In this document: positions 35,177-42,863 of the stretch, piece by piece
How the letters are laid out: each line of letters starts with the position of its first letter
How positions within the stretch are numbered: the stretch's first letter is position 1
NCBI GenBank assembly: GCA_963707875.1
Contig: CAVPRU010000003.1
Location: 186,001-250,000 of the forward strand
Reading direction: 5' to 3'
Origin: SZUA-320 sp963707875
GTDB taxonomy: Bacteria; Gemmatimonadota; Gemmatimonadetes; Gemmatimonadales; GWC2-71-9
DNA: 64,000 bases
The notes under the pieces: generated by a model
What the model was told of the DNA's origin: nothing
The model's input: the letters and a program-made list of their open reading frames with translations, nothing else
Database searches by the model: none
Position numbers and translations under genes: made by a program

Positions 35177-35830
35177 TCAGGGCTGGAGTCGTTCGATCCG
35201 CCAGCCTCCGTCGGATCGGGTGTAGAGGAAGCGATCGTGCAACCGGTCAATCCGGCCCTGCCAGAACTCGATCCGCTCGGGCCACACTCGGTATCCGCCC
35301 CAGTACGGAGGCACCGGAACGTCCAATCCGGAAAACCGCCGGTCCATTTCCCGGACCCTGGCCATCAGGGCCTCGCGGCTCGCGATTGGCTGGCTCTGGG
35401 CCGAGGCCCAGGCGCCGATCCGGCTGCCCCTCATCCGGGTCGCGAAATACCGCTCGACCTCGGCGACGGGCAACGGGCTTGCGCGACCTTCCACTCGAAC
35501 CTGCCGCTGGAAGAGGCTCCAGTGAAACGTCAGCGCCACCCGGGGGTTGTCCCGGAGCTCCCTGGCTTTGCGGCTCTCGGTGTTGCTGTAGAAGGAGAAT
35601 CCGTCCGGGGAGAGATCCTTGAACAGAACGAAGCGACCCGATGGCTGGCCGTCGGGAGTGGCGGTGGAGAGGGCCATCGCCTCCGGGAGGTAGATTCCCA
35701 CCCGCACGGCGGTCTGGTACCAGTCGCGGAACAACTCCAGCGGATCGGCGGTGGGCGCGGCGGCCGGAAGGTCCCTGGTCATGGCGCGGGTGGCCAGGAG
35801 CAGCCCGCGCAGGGTTCGGACAACCGACAC
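35177..35830 (-). CDS. pdxH: Pyridoxamine 5'-phosphate oxidase
   Basis: The 217-residue protein has the length and motifs of PdxH. The FMN and substrate segments are GRFVLFKDLSPDGFSFYSNT, the W-x-x-L-x-RQVR strand, and the C-terminal WGGYRVWPERIEFWQGR with the RLHDR motif. The enzyme oxidises PNP and PMP to pyridoxal 5'-phosphate. The true start may be a Met about 17 codons downstream (MTRDLP). The gene lies 8 bp downstream of the secreted protein at 35839. Confidence 0.93.
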   Translation of the reverse strand: MSVVRTLRGLLLATRAMTRDLPAAAPTADPLELFRDWYQTAVRVGIYLPEAMALSTATPDGQPSGRFVLFKDLSPDGFSFYSNTESRKARELRDNPRVALTFHWSLFQRQVRVEGRASPLPVAEVERYFATRMRGSRIGAWASAQSQPIASREALMARVREMDRRFSGLDVPVPPYWGGYRVWPERIEFWQGRIDRLHDRFLYTRSDGGWRIERLQP

Positions 35831-35838
35831 GGCAGGAC

Positions 35839-36324
35839 CTACTGCTTGCGCAGGACCATCGTCTGGACAATCTCCTGCCCACCGATCGACAGGGTGCGCT
35901 GGCTGTTGATCGTCTGTCCGTCCTCGGAGAGGGTCATCCGATCCACGATGAGGACTTCACCCTGCGGCACGGTCAGGTTCGAGGTGATCACCAGGACCAT
36001 GCCGTCCCAGGCCAGGCTGCTGGTGACCTGCTGCCCATTGGCGTCGTTGAGGTGAGGCTGGCCATCCACCCGATATGCCAGATGGACCGTGATGTCGCCA
36101 TTCGGGGTCCCCTGGGTCCGGTCAATTGTAAGGGCCGGCTCCTGGTGCTCGATCACGTCGGTCCGGCTTGCGGGAGCTGGCATCGGCCCGAAGTCGCTCT
36201 GGGAGAGGTCGAGCACCCAGGTCCCGGAGAGGTCTGGCTTGGCCTGGGCGGCTGCGGATTGCGGTGCGGCCGAGACCAGCAGGGAGAGCAACAGGGCACC
36301 GGCGAGGGCAACGGAGCGGGACAT
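35839..36324 (-). CDS. Secreted protein of unknown function, lipocalin-like region
   Basis: From ATG 36324 (MSRSVALAGALLLSLLVSA) the protein has 161 residues, with a signal peptide ending AAAQA. A beta-rich domain follows with the opening KPDLSGTWVLDLSQSDFGPM, common to many secreted Gemmatimonadetes proteins of unknown role. It has no cysteines or active-site motifs. It is tandem with pdxH but functionally unrelated as far as can be seen. The 404-bp non-coding region upstream also serves the DUF4402 gene. Confidence 0.7.
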   Translation of the reverse strand: MSRSVALAGALLLSLLVSAAPQSAAAQAKPDLSGTWVLDLSQSDFGPMPAPASRTDVIEHQEPALTIDRTQGTPNGDITVHLAYRVDGQPHLNDANGQQVTSSLAWDGMVLVITSNLTVPQGEVLIVDRMTLSEDGQTINSQRTLSIGGQEIVQTMVLRKQ

Positions 36325-36598
36325 GGGACACGGCCTTTCCAAGCTGAGAGGTGGAACCGGGATGGTCGCCCGAGTCCCGGCGGCGGCAGTGGACGATAAG
36401 CGGAGACGAGCCACGACAACAGGCGCCGAACGGTGATTCGGTCGCGACCCGAATCGTGGTCTTGCTCCGCTGCGAGGCATTATGGGTTGTGGAAATTGGC
36501 TGATGGCCGGCCGATACCTGGTGCCAGGAGTAAATACATAGTACGATCTGCCTGTCGATTAGAATAGGCATAACTCATTATATAATAACCTATTACAA

Positions 36599-36618
36599 GA
36601 TCACACCAACGTGTGATC
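36599..36618. promoter_or_regulatory. Perfect 8-bp palindrome, candidate activator site
   Basis: GATCACAC (36599-36606) and GTGTGATC (36611-36618) form a perfect inverted repeat around CAAC. It ends 30 bp before the -24 element of the sigma-54 promoter. An enhancer-binding protein or a repressor could use it. No equivalent palindrome is visible upstream of the second sigma-54 promoter, so the two promoters may be controlled differently. Confidence 0.45.
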
Positions 36619-36648
36619 GTCCGATAATTGGACGAATTGTCCTCTCAG

Positions 36649-36663
36649 TGGCACACCCGTTGC
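36649..36663 (+). promoter_or_regulatory. Sigma-54 (RpoN) -24/-12 promoter of the first DUF4402 gene
   Basis: TGGCAC (36649-36654), a 5-bp spacer and TTGC (36660-36663) match the invariant part of the sigma-54 consensus TGGCAC-N5-TTGC exactly. Transcription would start near 36675, leaving a leader of about 55 nt before GTG 36729. The same TGGCACACC-x-GTTGC core recurs before the gene at 38063. Confidence 0.8.
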
Positions 36664-36728
36664 GAAGGGAGGGTATCGGAGCACCCGGAAGGGGCAGCTC
36701 CGCTCACGGACAAGAAAGGACTGGTCGG

Positions 36729-37238
36729 GTGGCGCGCATTAAGGTCCGGACCGGATGGCTGCTTGGCGCCTGCATGCTGATGGCGCCCGCGATCGCACGG
36801 GCCCAGGTCACGGTCACCCTGACCGCCACGGTGTTCCAGCCATTGGCGGTGGTCGGCCAGCGAAACCTCCGGTTCGACAACGTGTTTCCCGGGGTGCCCA
36901 AGACGGTGGCTCCGGACAACAACCGCGCTGGCCGCTGGCGGATTCGGGGCCAGCGCAACGCGCCGATCAGCATGACCTTTACCCTGCCGGCGAACCTGGT
37001 ACGGAACGTCACGGGTGAACTGATGCCGGTCGGAGCCTGGGCCGCGACCTGGGATGTCAACGCCACTCCCGCCGGATCCACCCCGTTCACTCCCTCGGCG
37101 GCGCCCACTCCCGCCCAGCTCAGCAACACCGCCCAGGCACAGGTCTTCGTATACATCGGGGCGACGGCCAGCCCGGCCGCGAATCAAAGGGCAGGCGCCT
37201 ACCAGGCGACAGCGGTGCTGACGGTGGCGTACCAGTAG
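36729..37238 (+). CDS. DUF4402-type secreted pilin-like protein
   Basis: GTG 36729, with AAAGGA 8 bp upstream, gives 169 residues and a signal peptide ending AIARAQ. The mature domain is a beta-sandwich of the DUF4402 type: VTLTATVFQPLAVVGQRNLR, FDNVFPGVPKTVAPDN, PISMTFTLPANL, and a C-terminal AGAYQATAVLTVAY strand. The FDNVFPGV.KTV and LPANL blocks recur in the gene at 38063. DUF4402 proteins are thought to be fibre subunits. It has its own sigma-54 promoter and its own terminator. Confidence 0.8.
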   Translation: MARIKVRTGWLLGACMLMAPAIARAQVTVTLTATVFQPLAVVGQRNLRFDNVFPGVPKTVAPDNNRAGRWRIRGQRNAPISMTFTLPANLVRNVTGELMPVGAWAATWDVNATPAGSTPFTPSAAPTPAQLSNTAQAQVFVYIGATASPAANQRAGAYQATAVLTVAYQ

Positions 37239-37313
37239 GAATCCGGCGCGGGGCTGTCCGTCTGGGACGCCGAGAACACGGCTTGACCCAACACGACGAG
37301 TGCAGGACTTCAG

Positions 37314-37357
37314 GCAACAACAGAGGAGGATCCCCAGAGGATCCTCCTTGTTGCTTT
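37314..37357. terminator. Strong bidirectional intrinsic terminator
   Basis: GGAGGATCC (37325-37333) pairs with GGATCCTCC (37339-37347) around CCAGA. The stem is extended by GCAACAA (37314-37320) with TTGTTGC (37348-37354), leaving a CAGA bulge. TTT follows at once. It ends the DUF4402 transcript from the left, and its symmetry allows it to end the minus-strand gene at 37386 too. Confidence 0.8.
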
Positions 37358-37385
37358 CCAGCAGCGACCGGGTGTGACCGACCGG

Positions 37386-37787
37386 CTAGTTGCGAAGGAA
37401 CGCGATGGTGAGGGTGACGGGCTCTGGTGACAGCCGCGCAGTGCCCGGCAGGGCCGCACTGCCGAACCAACCCCACCTGCGCCCTGGCGGCCCCCAGGGC
37501 GACAAGGCCGAGCGGCTCACCACGGCCAGGCGGGTCTCCACCCGCGCCCCATGGGACCACGGAGCAAGTCCGGCCTCGGTCACCAAGCCCGCCGCCCCGG
37601 CCAATCCCTGACTGATGGGCTCCACGGACAGCACCTGGGCGGTGACCTGGAGCGGCGCCTGAGCGACCGCAGGTGAGGCCCACCCGAGCCCGCGAGTGAC
37701 CAGGGCCAAGCCAAGGATGGCGGCCCTCTGCCACGCCCATCGGCCGAGCCTGTCGCTACCGCCTGCTGGTGCCACTGAATCCCTCAT
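37386..37787 (-). CDS. Secreted protein possibly related to the pilin-like proteins
   Basis: The start at ATG 37787 gives 133 residues. A long N-terminal segment has a hydrophobic core (AAILGLALVTRGLGWASPAVAQ) that looks like a signal peptide after a 20-residue extension. The C-terminus ends PEPVTLTIAFLRN, resembling the last strand of the neighbouring pilin-like proteins. It runs opposite to the cluster, between the two DUF4402 genes. A tip or minor subunit role is possible but unproven. Confidence 0.55.
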   Translation of the reverse strand: MRDSVAPAGGSDRLGRWAWQRAAILGLALVTRGLGWASPAVAQAPLQVTAQVLSVEPISQGLAGAAGLVTEAGLAPWSHGARVETRLAVVSRSALSPWGPPGRRWGWFGSAALPGTARLSPEPVTLTIAFLRN

Positions 37788-37941
37788 CTGGCGAGGATCT
37801 GGCCTGGGAAGGCGCGGGGTATCTGAGAACCGTGTCTCGGAAAAGAACACTTGTCCACAAACCATAACATGTTGAAATTCAACTAGTTAGAGTTGTTTTA
37901 GGCGTGCCTATATCTCAATAGTTATACGGTAGTTCCAGTAT

Positions 37942-37956
37942 TGGCACACCAGTTGC
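37942..37956 (+). promoter_or_regulatory. Sigma-54 (RpoN) -24/-12 promoter of the fibre operon
   Basis: TGGCAC (37942-37947), spacer ACCAG, and TTGC (37953-37956) match the sigma-54 consensus exactly. The start would be near 37968, giving a leader of about 95 nt before ATG 38063. Upstream, 37860-37940 is AT-rich and holds GTTGAA-A-TTCAAC (37871-37883), an imperfectly centred palindrome. The leader also has a CCGCGG-rich self-complementary stretch. Confidence 0.82.
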
Positions 37957-38062
37957 TCATTGGATCCGCGGCCGCGGGGAACTCCGCGGACAGAGCACTG
38001 CCAGACGAACATCGAGCGCAGTCCATCGTTGGATCACTTGCTATCTTGGGGGAGCGAAGACA

Positions 38063-38551
38063 ATGAACCGTTTCATGAAGGTCTCCACCGTACTTGGCCT
38101 GGCACTCGTTGCCACGGTCGCGACTGCCGAGGCGCAGTCGGCCAACATCAACGTCACCGCCAACGTCTTCCAGGCGCTGGCCATCGGCAACATCCGCCCC
38201 TTGGCCTTCGGGAACGTGTTCCCCGGCGTCACCAAGACCATCGCCGTCAGCGATGCCGGCAACGGCGCGTTTCAGGTGACGGGCCAAGCCTCGGCCCCGG
38301 TGTCGTTCACCTTTGTGCTGCCGGCCAACCTTCAGGATGCCTCCCTGAACAACCTGCCGATCAACACCTACACCGCGTCCTCCGCTGCCACTGACGTGGC
38401 CGGTGCCGCGTTCGATCCGTCTACCAATCCGACGCTGAATCTCACAGCCGGTGGGAACCTCTGGATCCGGCTCGGCGCGACCGTCGCGCCCGGTGCCACC
38501 CAGCCCGCCGGGGCGTACACCGCCAACGTGGTGGTCACCGTCGCGTACTAG
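38063..38551 (+). CDS. DUF4402-type pilin-like protein, probable main subunit
   Basis: The 162-residue protein has a signal peptide (MNRFMKVSTVLGLALVATVA, cleavage after AEAQS). The beta-sandwich domain has the DUF4402 features: INVTANVFQALAIGNIRPL, AFGNVFPGVTKTIAVSDAG, SFTFVLPANLQD, and AGAYTANVVVTVAY at the end. It is clearly paralogous to the gene at 36729. It is the first gene of the operon behind a sigma-54 promoter, and a terminator follows it, which fits a highly made structural subunit. Confidence 0.85.
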   Translation: MNRFMKVSTVLGLALVATVATAEAQSANINVTANVFQALAIGNIRPLAFGNVFPGVTKTIAVSDAGNGAFQVTGQASAPVSFTFVLPANLQDASLNNLPINTYTASSAATDVAGAAFDPSTNPTLNLTAGGNLWIRLGATVAPGATQPAGAYTANVVVTVAY

Positions 38552-38574
38552 CGGCCTGGTTGTCGAGCACTGTC

Positions 38575-38629
38575 TGGGGCCCCGCGGCGGCGCACAGGTT
38601 GCGCTCACCGCGGGGCCCCACGACTTTTT
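38575..38629 (+). terminator. Intra-operon intrinsic terminator/attenuator
   Basis: TGGGGCCCCGCGG (38575-38587) is a perfect inverted repeat of CCGCGGGGCCCCA (38608-38620). An inner GCGCA/TGCGC stem lies in the loop, and a T5 run sits at 38625-38629. It stands between the pilin-like gene and the next subunit gene, only 10 bp before ATG 38639. It should keep the pilin-like transcript far more abundant than the chaperone and usher transcripts, which would rely on read-through. Confidence 0.85.
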
Positions 38630-38638
38630 GGTAATACC

Positions 38639-39100
38639 ATGAATCGTACCGTCGCGCCAGTCCTCGTCTTGCTGTCGTTCCTGGCGGCCCCGTCCCAAGC
38701 CCAGACTACCCTGAGCGGGGTCCGGAACCTCGCCTTCGGGGTCGTGCCGGTCGGCGTCACCACGATGGTGCTGCCGACCGACCCGATCAAGAGCGGGCAA
38801 TGGACGGTCAACAGTCAGATTGGCCGCCGGATCTTCTTTCGACTCACCTTGCCTAACGTGCTCAATGGCCCTGCTGGAGCGACCCTGCCGGTGAATTTCC
38901 AGAACGGTGATGCCTTCATCCTTGAACTGGCCTCGGGCCAGGCACCCGATTATTTCAACCCGGGGGGCTTCGTGATTCATCGCTTCACACGATCAGGCCA
39001 AGCCATCATCCGGTTGGGCGGCAGAGCCACCCCGGCGGTGAATCAGCGAAGTGGATCCTATTCCAATACTGCGATCATGACCATCTGGTTCGTGCTATGA
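38639..39100 (+). CDS. Secreted DUF4402-like minor subunit of the fibre locus
   Basis: The 153-residue protein has a signal peptide ending PSQAQ. The mature part keeps the same pattern: LSGVRNLAFGVVPVGVTTMV, IFFRLTLPNVL and a closing strand SGSYSNTAIMTIWFVL. It is more divergent than the two other pilin-like proteins. Its stop overlaps the chaperone start by ATGA (39097-39100), so it is translated together with assembly proteins, consistent with a minor or tip subunit. Confidence 0.8.
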   Translation: MNRTVAPVLVLLSFLAAPSQAQTTLSGVRNLAFGVVPVGVTTMVLPTDPIKSGQWTVNSQIGRRIFFRLTLPNVLNGPAGATLPVNFQNGDAFILELASGQAPDYFNPGGFVIHRFTRSGQAIIRLGGRATPAVNQRSGSYSNTAIMTIWFVL

Positions 39101-39930
39101 CCCGGCGCCGCGCCTGGCTGCTGGCGGTCTTGCTGCTCGGACCCGGTGTCGCGGAGGCCCAGGGCGTCCTGGTGGCTCCCCATGCCCTGTTCGTGGACCA
39201 CCGCACCAGGAGCGGCTGGCTGCAACTCCACAATCCTGCCGCCGAGCCCGTTGAGATCTCGATAGGCGTCCTCTTTGGCTATCCGGTGACGGACTCACTG
39301 GGGTTTCTGGAACTCAAGATGGTCGAGGAACCGGACTCGGCCTTCCCATCGGCCATGCCGTGGATCCAGATGTTCCCTCGCCGCACGGTCGTCCCGCCCC
39401 AGGGAAGCCAGACGGTGCGATTGATGGTGCGCCCCCCGGCGGGATTGCCGGATGGGGAGTACTGGGCCCGGGTGATGATCGCAGCCCGGGGAGGAAGCGT
39501 CCCCCTGGTGACCACCGACACCACCTCCGGCATCCAGATCGGCCTGAACCTGGAGGTGCGGACGATCATTCCCCTGCTCTATCGGAAAGGCACCCTGGCA
39601 ACGGGGGTTGTGCTGTCCGCCCTCCGGGCCGTGCCCGAGGGGGATTCCCTGATGGTCCGGATGAAGATGGCGCGGACCGGCTCGGCGGCATTCCTCGGGA
39701 CAGTCACCGGCAGCCTGCTCAACGAAACCGGCTCCGCCGTGGCCGGCTTCCAGATGCCCATCAGCGTCTACTATGACATCGAACCCAGATTCATGCTTTC
39801 CCTCGAGGGGGTTCCTCCGGGTAACTACCGGCTGCAGCTGGTCGCGACCAGCGCCCGGGACGACATCGCCCCGGAATCGGTCATTCCGGCAGCCACCGTC
39901 AGTGAATCGATTTCCATTCGCGTGAAATGA
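39097..39930 (+). CDS. PapD-like periplasmic fibre chaperone
   Basis: The 277-residue protein has a signal peptide ending GVAEAQ. The first domain has PapD-like strands: VLVAPHALFVDHRTRSGWLQ, LHNPAAEPVEISI and the hallmark segment RRTVVPPQGSQTVRLMVRPP. A second domain covers the C-terminal half. This is longer than FimC, which has about 230 residues, as in archaic-type chaperones. It should cap pilin-like subunits and deliver them to the usher. It overlaps the next gene by ATGA. Confidence 0.82.
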   Translation: MTRRRAWLLAVLLLGPGVAEAQGVLVAPHALFVDHRTRSGWLQLHNPAAEPVEISIGVLFGYPVTDSLGFLELKMVEEPDSAFPSAMPWIQMFPRRTVVPPQGSQTVRLMVRPPAGLPDGEYWARVMIAARGGSVPLVTTDTTSGIQIGLNLEVRTIIPLLYRKGTLATGVVLSALRAVPEGDSLMVRMKMARTGSAAFLGTVTGSLLNETGSAVAGFQMPISVYYDIEPRFMLSLEGVPPGNYRLQLVATSARDDIAPESVIPAATVSESISIRVK

Positions 39931-42491
39931 GGCGTTGTCTGCTCGCTGTCGGGCTCGCCCTCCTCGGAGCGACGCCTCTCGCGGGCATGCAGGACCCGGG
40001 GCCGGAACAGGCGCTGGTCGAGTTGCGCCTAGGCCGGCTCGCGGGACGCACCGTCTTCGCTTACCGGGTCGGGCAGGATGCCCTGATTCCACTGCTCGGA
40101 TTCCTGGACCTCGCGGAGCTGCGAGGTCGGCGAGAGCCGGACGGAACCCTGGTGGCGATCTTCCAGCCCGGCAACACCGAATTCCGTTTGATCCCCCACC
40201 AGTCCCGGCTCAGTGTTGGCGGCCAGGAGCGGACACTCACACCCGCCGAGTTCCTTGCCCAGCCCGACGACCTGTACCTCAGCGTGGCGGTCCTGGGGTC
40301 GATCCTCGGCCTGCAGTGGGACGTCAACTGGCAGGAACTGCTGCTCACTGTGCTCAACCCTGACGAACTGCCGCTGGCTCGTCGGCTGAGGCGGATGCAG
40401 TACGCGCCGAGCCGACTCGGGGGCCAGGCCGTCGCCCTGGCCGATGGACAGTTGCGGGAGGTCCGGAGGCCGGTGGAGGGGTATGTCGCCGACTACAGCC
40501 TTCTGATCCCGACCGACCGCGGCCTTGAGGGCGGGGCCTATTCGCTGGCCGCGGGACTCAACCTGCTCGGAGGCTCTCTCGAGACCCGGGTGCAGAACCA
40601 GGGTGACCTCAAGGCGAGCAACCTCCGGTTTGACCTCTCGTGGACCGGAGTCTGGCGGGACAATCGGTACCTGGCCCAGCTCCGCCTCGGCGACGGGTAT
40701 GCCTCCGGCCCGCGGACCCGTTCGCTGGTCGGCGTCTCGCTGGGCAATGTGCCGTTCCGACGGCCCCAGATCCTCGGTGAACTGCCGTTTACCGAGACCC
40801 TCGGACCAGGATGGCAAGTCGAGGCCTTTCGCGGCGGCCGGCTGATCTCGTTCGACTCGGTGAACGCCCTGGGGCAGTTCTCGATCGATGTCCCGATCCA
40901 GTACGGCGAGAACCCGGTGGACTTCATCGCTTACGGACCCTTTGGCGAAGTCCGCAAGTTCAACCGGACCTATCGCGTCCTTGCCAACGCGGTGCCCGCG
41001 CGTCGATTGGAGTACGGCGTCTCGCTGGGCGCCTGTCGGGGGAACTCCCCCTGTGAGGCCACCGGCAACGCCGACCTGCGGTACGGCCTGTCCACCCGGT
41101 GGACCGTGAACGCCGGCATTGACCGGTTCTGGCGCGACACGCTTCCCGATCTGTCACATCCCTACATCGGGATCCTCGGTACCGTCACCAATGCACTGGG
41201 GTTCAACGCCGAGTACGTGGCCAGTGCCGTCGTCCGGGCGAGCCTCCGCTTCGAACCATCCACCAATCTGCTGGTAGAAGGGGAAGTGGCCCGGTTCGAT
41301 ACCACCGCCATCGCCCCGATCCTGACCCCGGACGGCCGCCGGAAGCAGTACACCCTTTTCGGCCAGGCCCGCCCGTTCTCGGGACGGCTGCGCAACTTCT
41401 TCAGTCTGGACGCCAGCTATGACTGGACCGAGGGGCGAACGGACCAGACCCAGTCACTCCGGCTCGGTGCCTCGCTCCAGCCGAATCAGTTGCGGCTGAT
41501 CCCCTCCCTGCGGTGGCGTCGGACCTCCCCCGGTGGCGGGTTGCCAGCCAGTTCGGATTTGAGCTACGGGATGGACATCGTCTCGCTCCCGATCCGCGCC
41601 CTGGGCCCCGTCGCGGGCAGAATGACCAGCCGGGCCGGGATCGATTTCGTCTCCCCGGGGACGCTCCAGTCCTGGTCGGCGTTCGTCAGCTATCCGGTGG
41701 TGACGGACGTGCGGCTCGAGGTCGGCGGCAGTTGGTTCAAGGGCTCGAGAACCACGTTGTCCGCCTTCCTGGCAGCGGATCTCCCCGGGGTACGGGCCTA
41801 CACCACCGTCCAGCAGACGCCGGCCTCCCAGTGGGTCGGGACCCAACAGGTCCAGGGGTCCCTGCTCTACGATGAGCAGGCAGGCAAGATCGCGTTCAAT
41901 GCCGGCCCCTCGATCCAGCAGGGCGGCGTCTCGGGCAGGGTCTTTCTCGACCTGAATGCGAATGGCCGGATGGATGTCGGGGAGCCGGTACTTCCGGGGG
42001 TCAACATCACGGTCGGGATCTACAGCCAGCGCACGAGCGCCAAGGGAGAGTACCGCCTGTGGCAGCTTCCCGCCTTTGATCCGGTGACCGCCACCGTGGA
42101 CACTACGACTCTCGGATCCCCACTCTGGCTCCCCACCTACGGCGCAATCCGGGTGGACCCCCTGCCCAACCGATTCGCCACCCTCAACATCCCGGTCCTT
42201 CCCGGGGGGATGGTGGAGGGGATCGTGATCCGGGAGACCGACCTGGGAGACGTACCGATCTCGGGCGCCGGCCTCATCTTCCGGCACCTCGCCAGCGGGC
42301 AGACCCGGGACGTCACAACCTTTTCGGATGGGATGTTCTACGAGATGAGCATCAGGCCCGGCGAATGGGAAATCACCGTGGACCCCCGGGTCGAGGCCCG
42401 GCTCGGGCTCCGGGCCGCCCCGTTCCGCTTTACCCTCACCCCTCGACTGCAGGGTGAATCGCTCAGCGGGATCATCATCAGACTCCACTAG
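39927..42491 (+). CDS. FimD/PapC-like outer-membrane usher
   Basis: The 854-residue protein has a signal peptide (MRRCLLAVGLALLGATPLAG). The N-terminal domain (about 25-150) precedes a long beta-barrel region. The segment QVEAFRGGRLISFDSVNALG followed by QFSIDVPIQYGENPVDFIAY and GPFGEVRKFNRTYRV matches the usher plug-proximal signature (FLNGxxLxx..GPFxL.DLP.GxNxLxLxVxDxFG). The C-terminal part has an SdrD/carboxypeptidase-regulatory-like repeat (GRVFLDLNANGRMDVGEP). Ushers secrete and polymerise subunits handed over by the chaperone. It ends the operon. Confidence 0.85.
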   Translation: MRRCLLAVGLALLGATPLAGMQDPGPEQALVELRLGRLAGRTVFAYRVGQDALIPLLGFLDLAELRGRREPDGTLVAIFQPGNTEFRLIPHQSRLSVGGQERTLTPAEFLAQPDDLYLSVAVLGSILGLQWDVNWQELLLTVLNPDELPLARRLRRMQYAPSRLGGQAVALADGQLREVRRPVEGYVADYSLLIPTDRGLEGGAYSLAAGLNLLGGSLETRVQNQGDLKASNLRFDLSWTGVWRDNRYLAQLRLGDGYASGPRTRSLVGVSLGNVPFRRPQILGELPFTETLGPGWQVEAFRGGRLISFDSVNALGQFSIDVPIQYGENPVDFIAYGPFGEVRKFNRTYRVLANAVPARRLEYGVSLGACRGNSPCEATGNADLRYGLSTRWTVNAGIDRFWRDTLPDLSHPYIGILGTVTNALGFNAEYVASAVVRASLRFEPSTNLLVEGEVARFDTTAIAPILTPDGRRKQYTLFGQARPFSGRLRNFFSLDASYDWTEGRTDQTQSLRLGASLQPNQLRLIPSLRWRRTSPGGGLPASSDLSYGMDIVSLPIRALGPVAGRMTSRAGIDFVSPGTLQSWSAFVSYPVVTDVRLEVGGSWFKGSRTTLSAFLAADLPGVRAYTTVQQTPASQWVGTQQVQGSLLYDEQAGKIAFNAGPSIQQGGVSGRVFLDLNANGRMDVGEPVLPGVNITVGIYSQRTSAKGEYRLWQLPAFDPVTATVDTTTLGSPLWLPTYGAIRVDPLPNRFATLNIPVLPGGMVEGIVIRETDLGDVPISGAGLIFRHLASGQTRDVTTFSDGMFYEMSIRPGEWEITVDPRVEARLGLRAAPFRFTLTPRLQGESLSGIIIRLH

Positions 42492-42863
42492 CGTCCTGAC
42501 TCCAGAGTTCGAAGACGAACCCGGGCGGCGCTGGCAGGGTCAGTCATTCCAGGGACGTTTGATCCAGCCGATCCCCGGAAGTCATCGATCCGGACATGGG
42601 GACCTGGCGAACCCCGTCGATGAACACCTGGACCACTCCTGAATTCTGGCACCGGACAAACGAAAATCAGTCTTGGCGAAGGCACCCCTCTCGACGAGCG
42701 TGCCAAGCCTGATCCTGTGCCGAAGGAAACACCGTCGTACTTGGTCGTGCCGGCATAGCGGGGGGGGGGCTTGCTTGCTGGGCCAGACCAGAACGTGAGA
42801 GCAGGCCGCGGAGTCCCTTTCGGCTCGCCTGTTCCGAAACGCCCTTATCAATCCGACCTGCCG
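42492..42863. other. Intergenic region with G10 homopolymer tract
   Basis: This 372-bp region lies between the convergent usher and thioredoxin-like genes. No open frame has coding character. GCACGCTCGTCGAGAGG and related GC-rich self-complementary stretches occur in the middle. A run of ten G (42760-42769) is present. It lies outside genes, so an effect on gene phase is not expected. No clear terminator with a T-run was found. Confidence 0.5.

Larger units (their letters stand above)
36325..36728. other. Long intergenic region with AT-rich part and sigma-54 promoter
   Basis: This 404-bp stretch holds no convincing gene. Its left half is GC-rich and probably carries the promoter of the secreted protein at 35839. 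The segment 36510-36620 is strikingly AT-rich for this genome. It contains AATAGG (36563-36568) inverted as CCTATT (36589-36594), and the GATCACAC palindrome at 36599. A sigma-54 promoter at 36649 follows. An AT-rich bend and palindrome upstream of a -24/-12 promoter suits binding of an activator or IHF-like protein. Confidence 0.6.
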
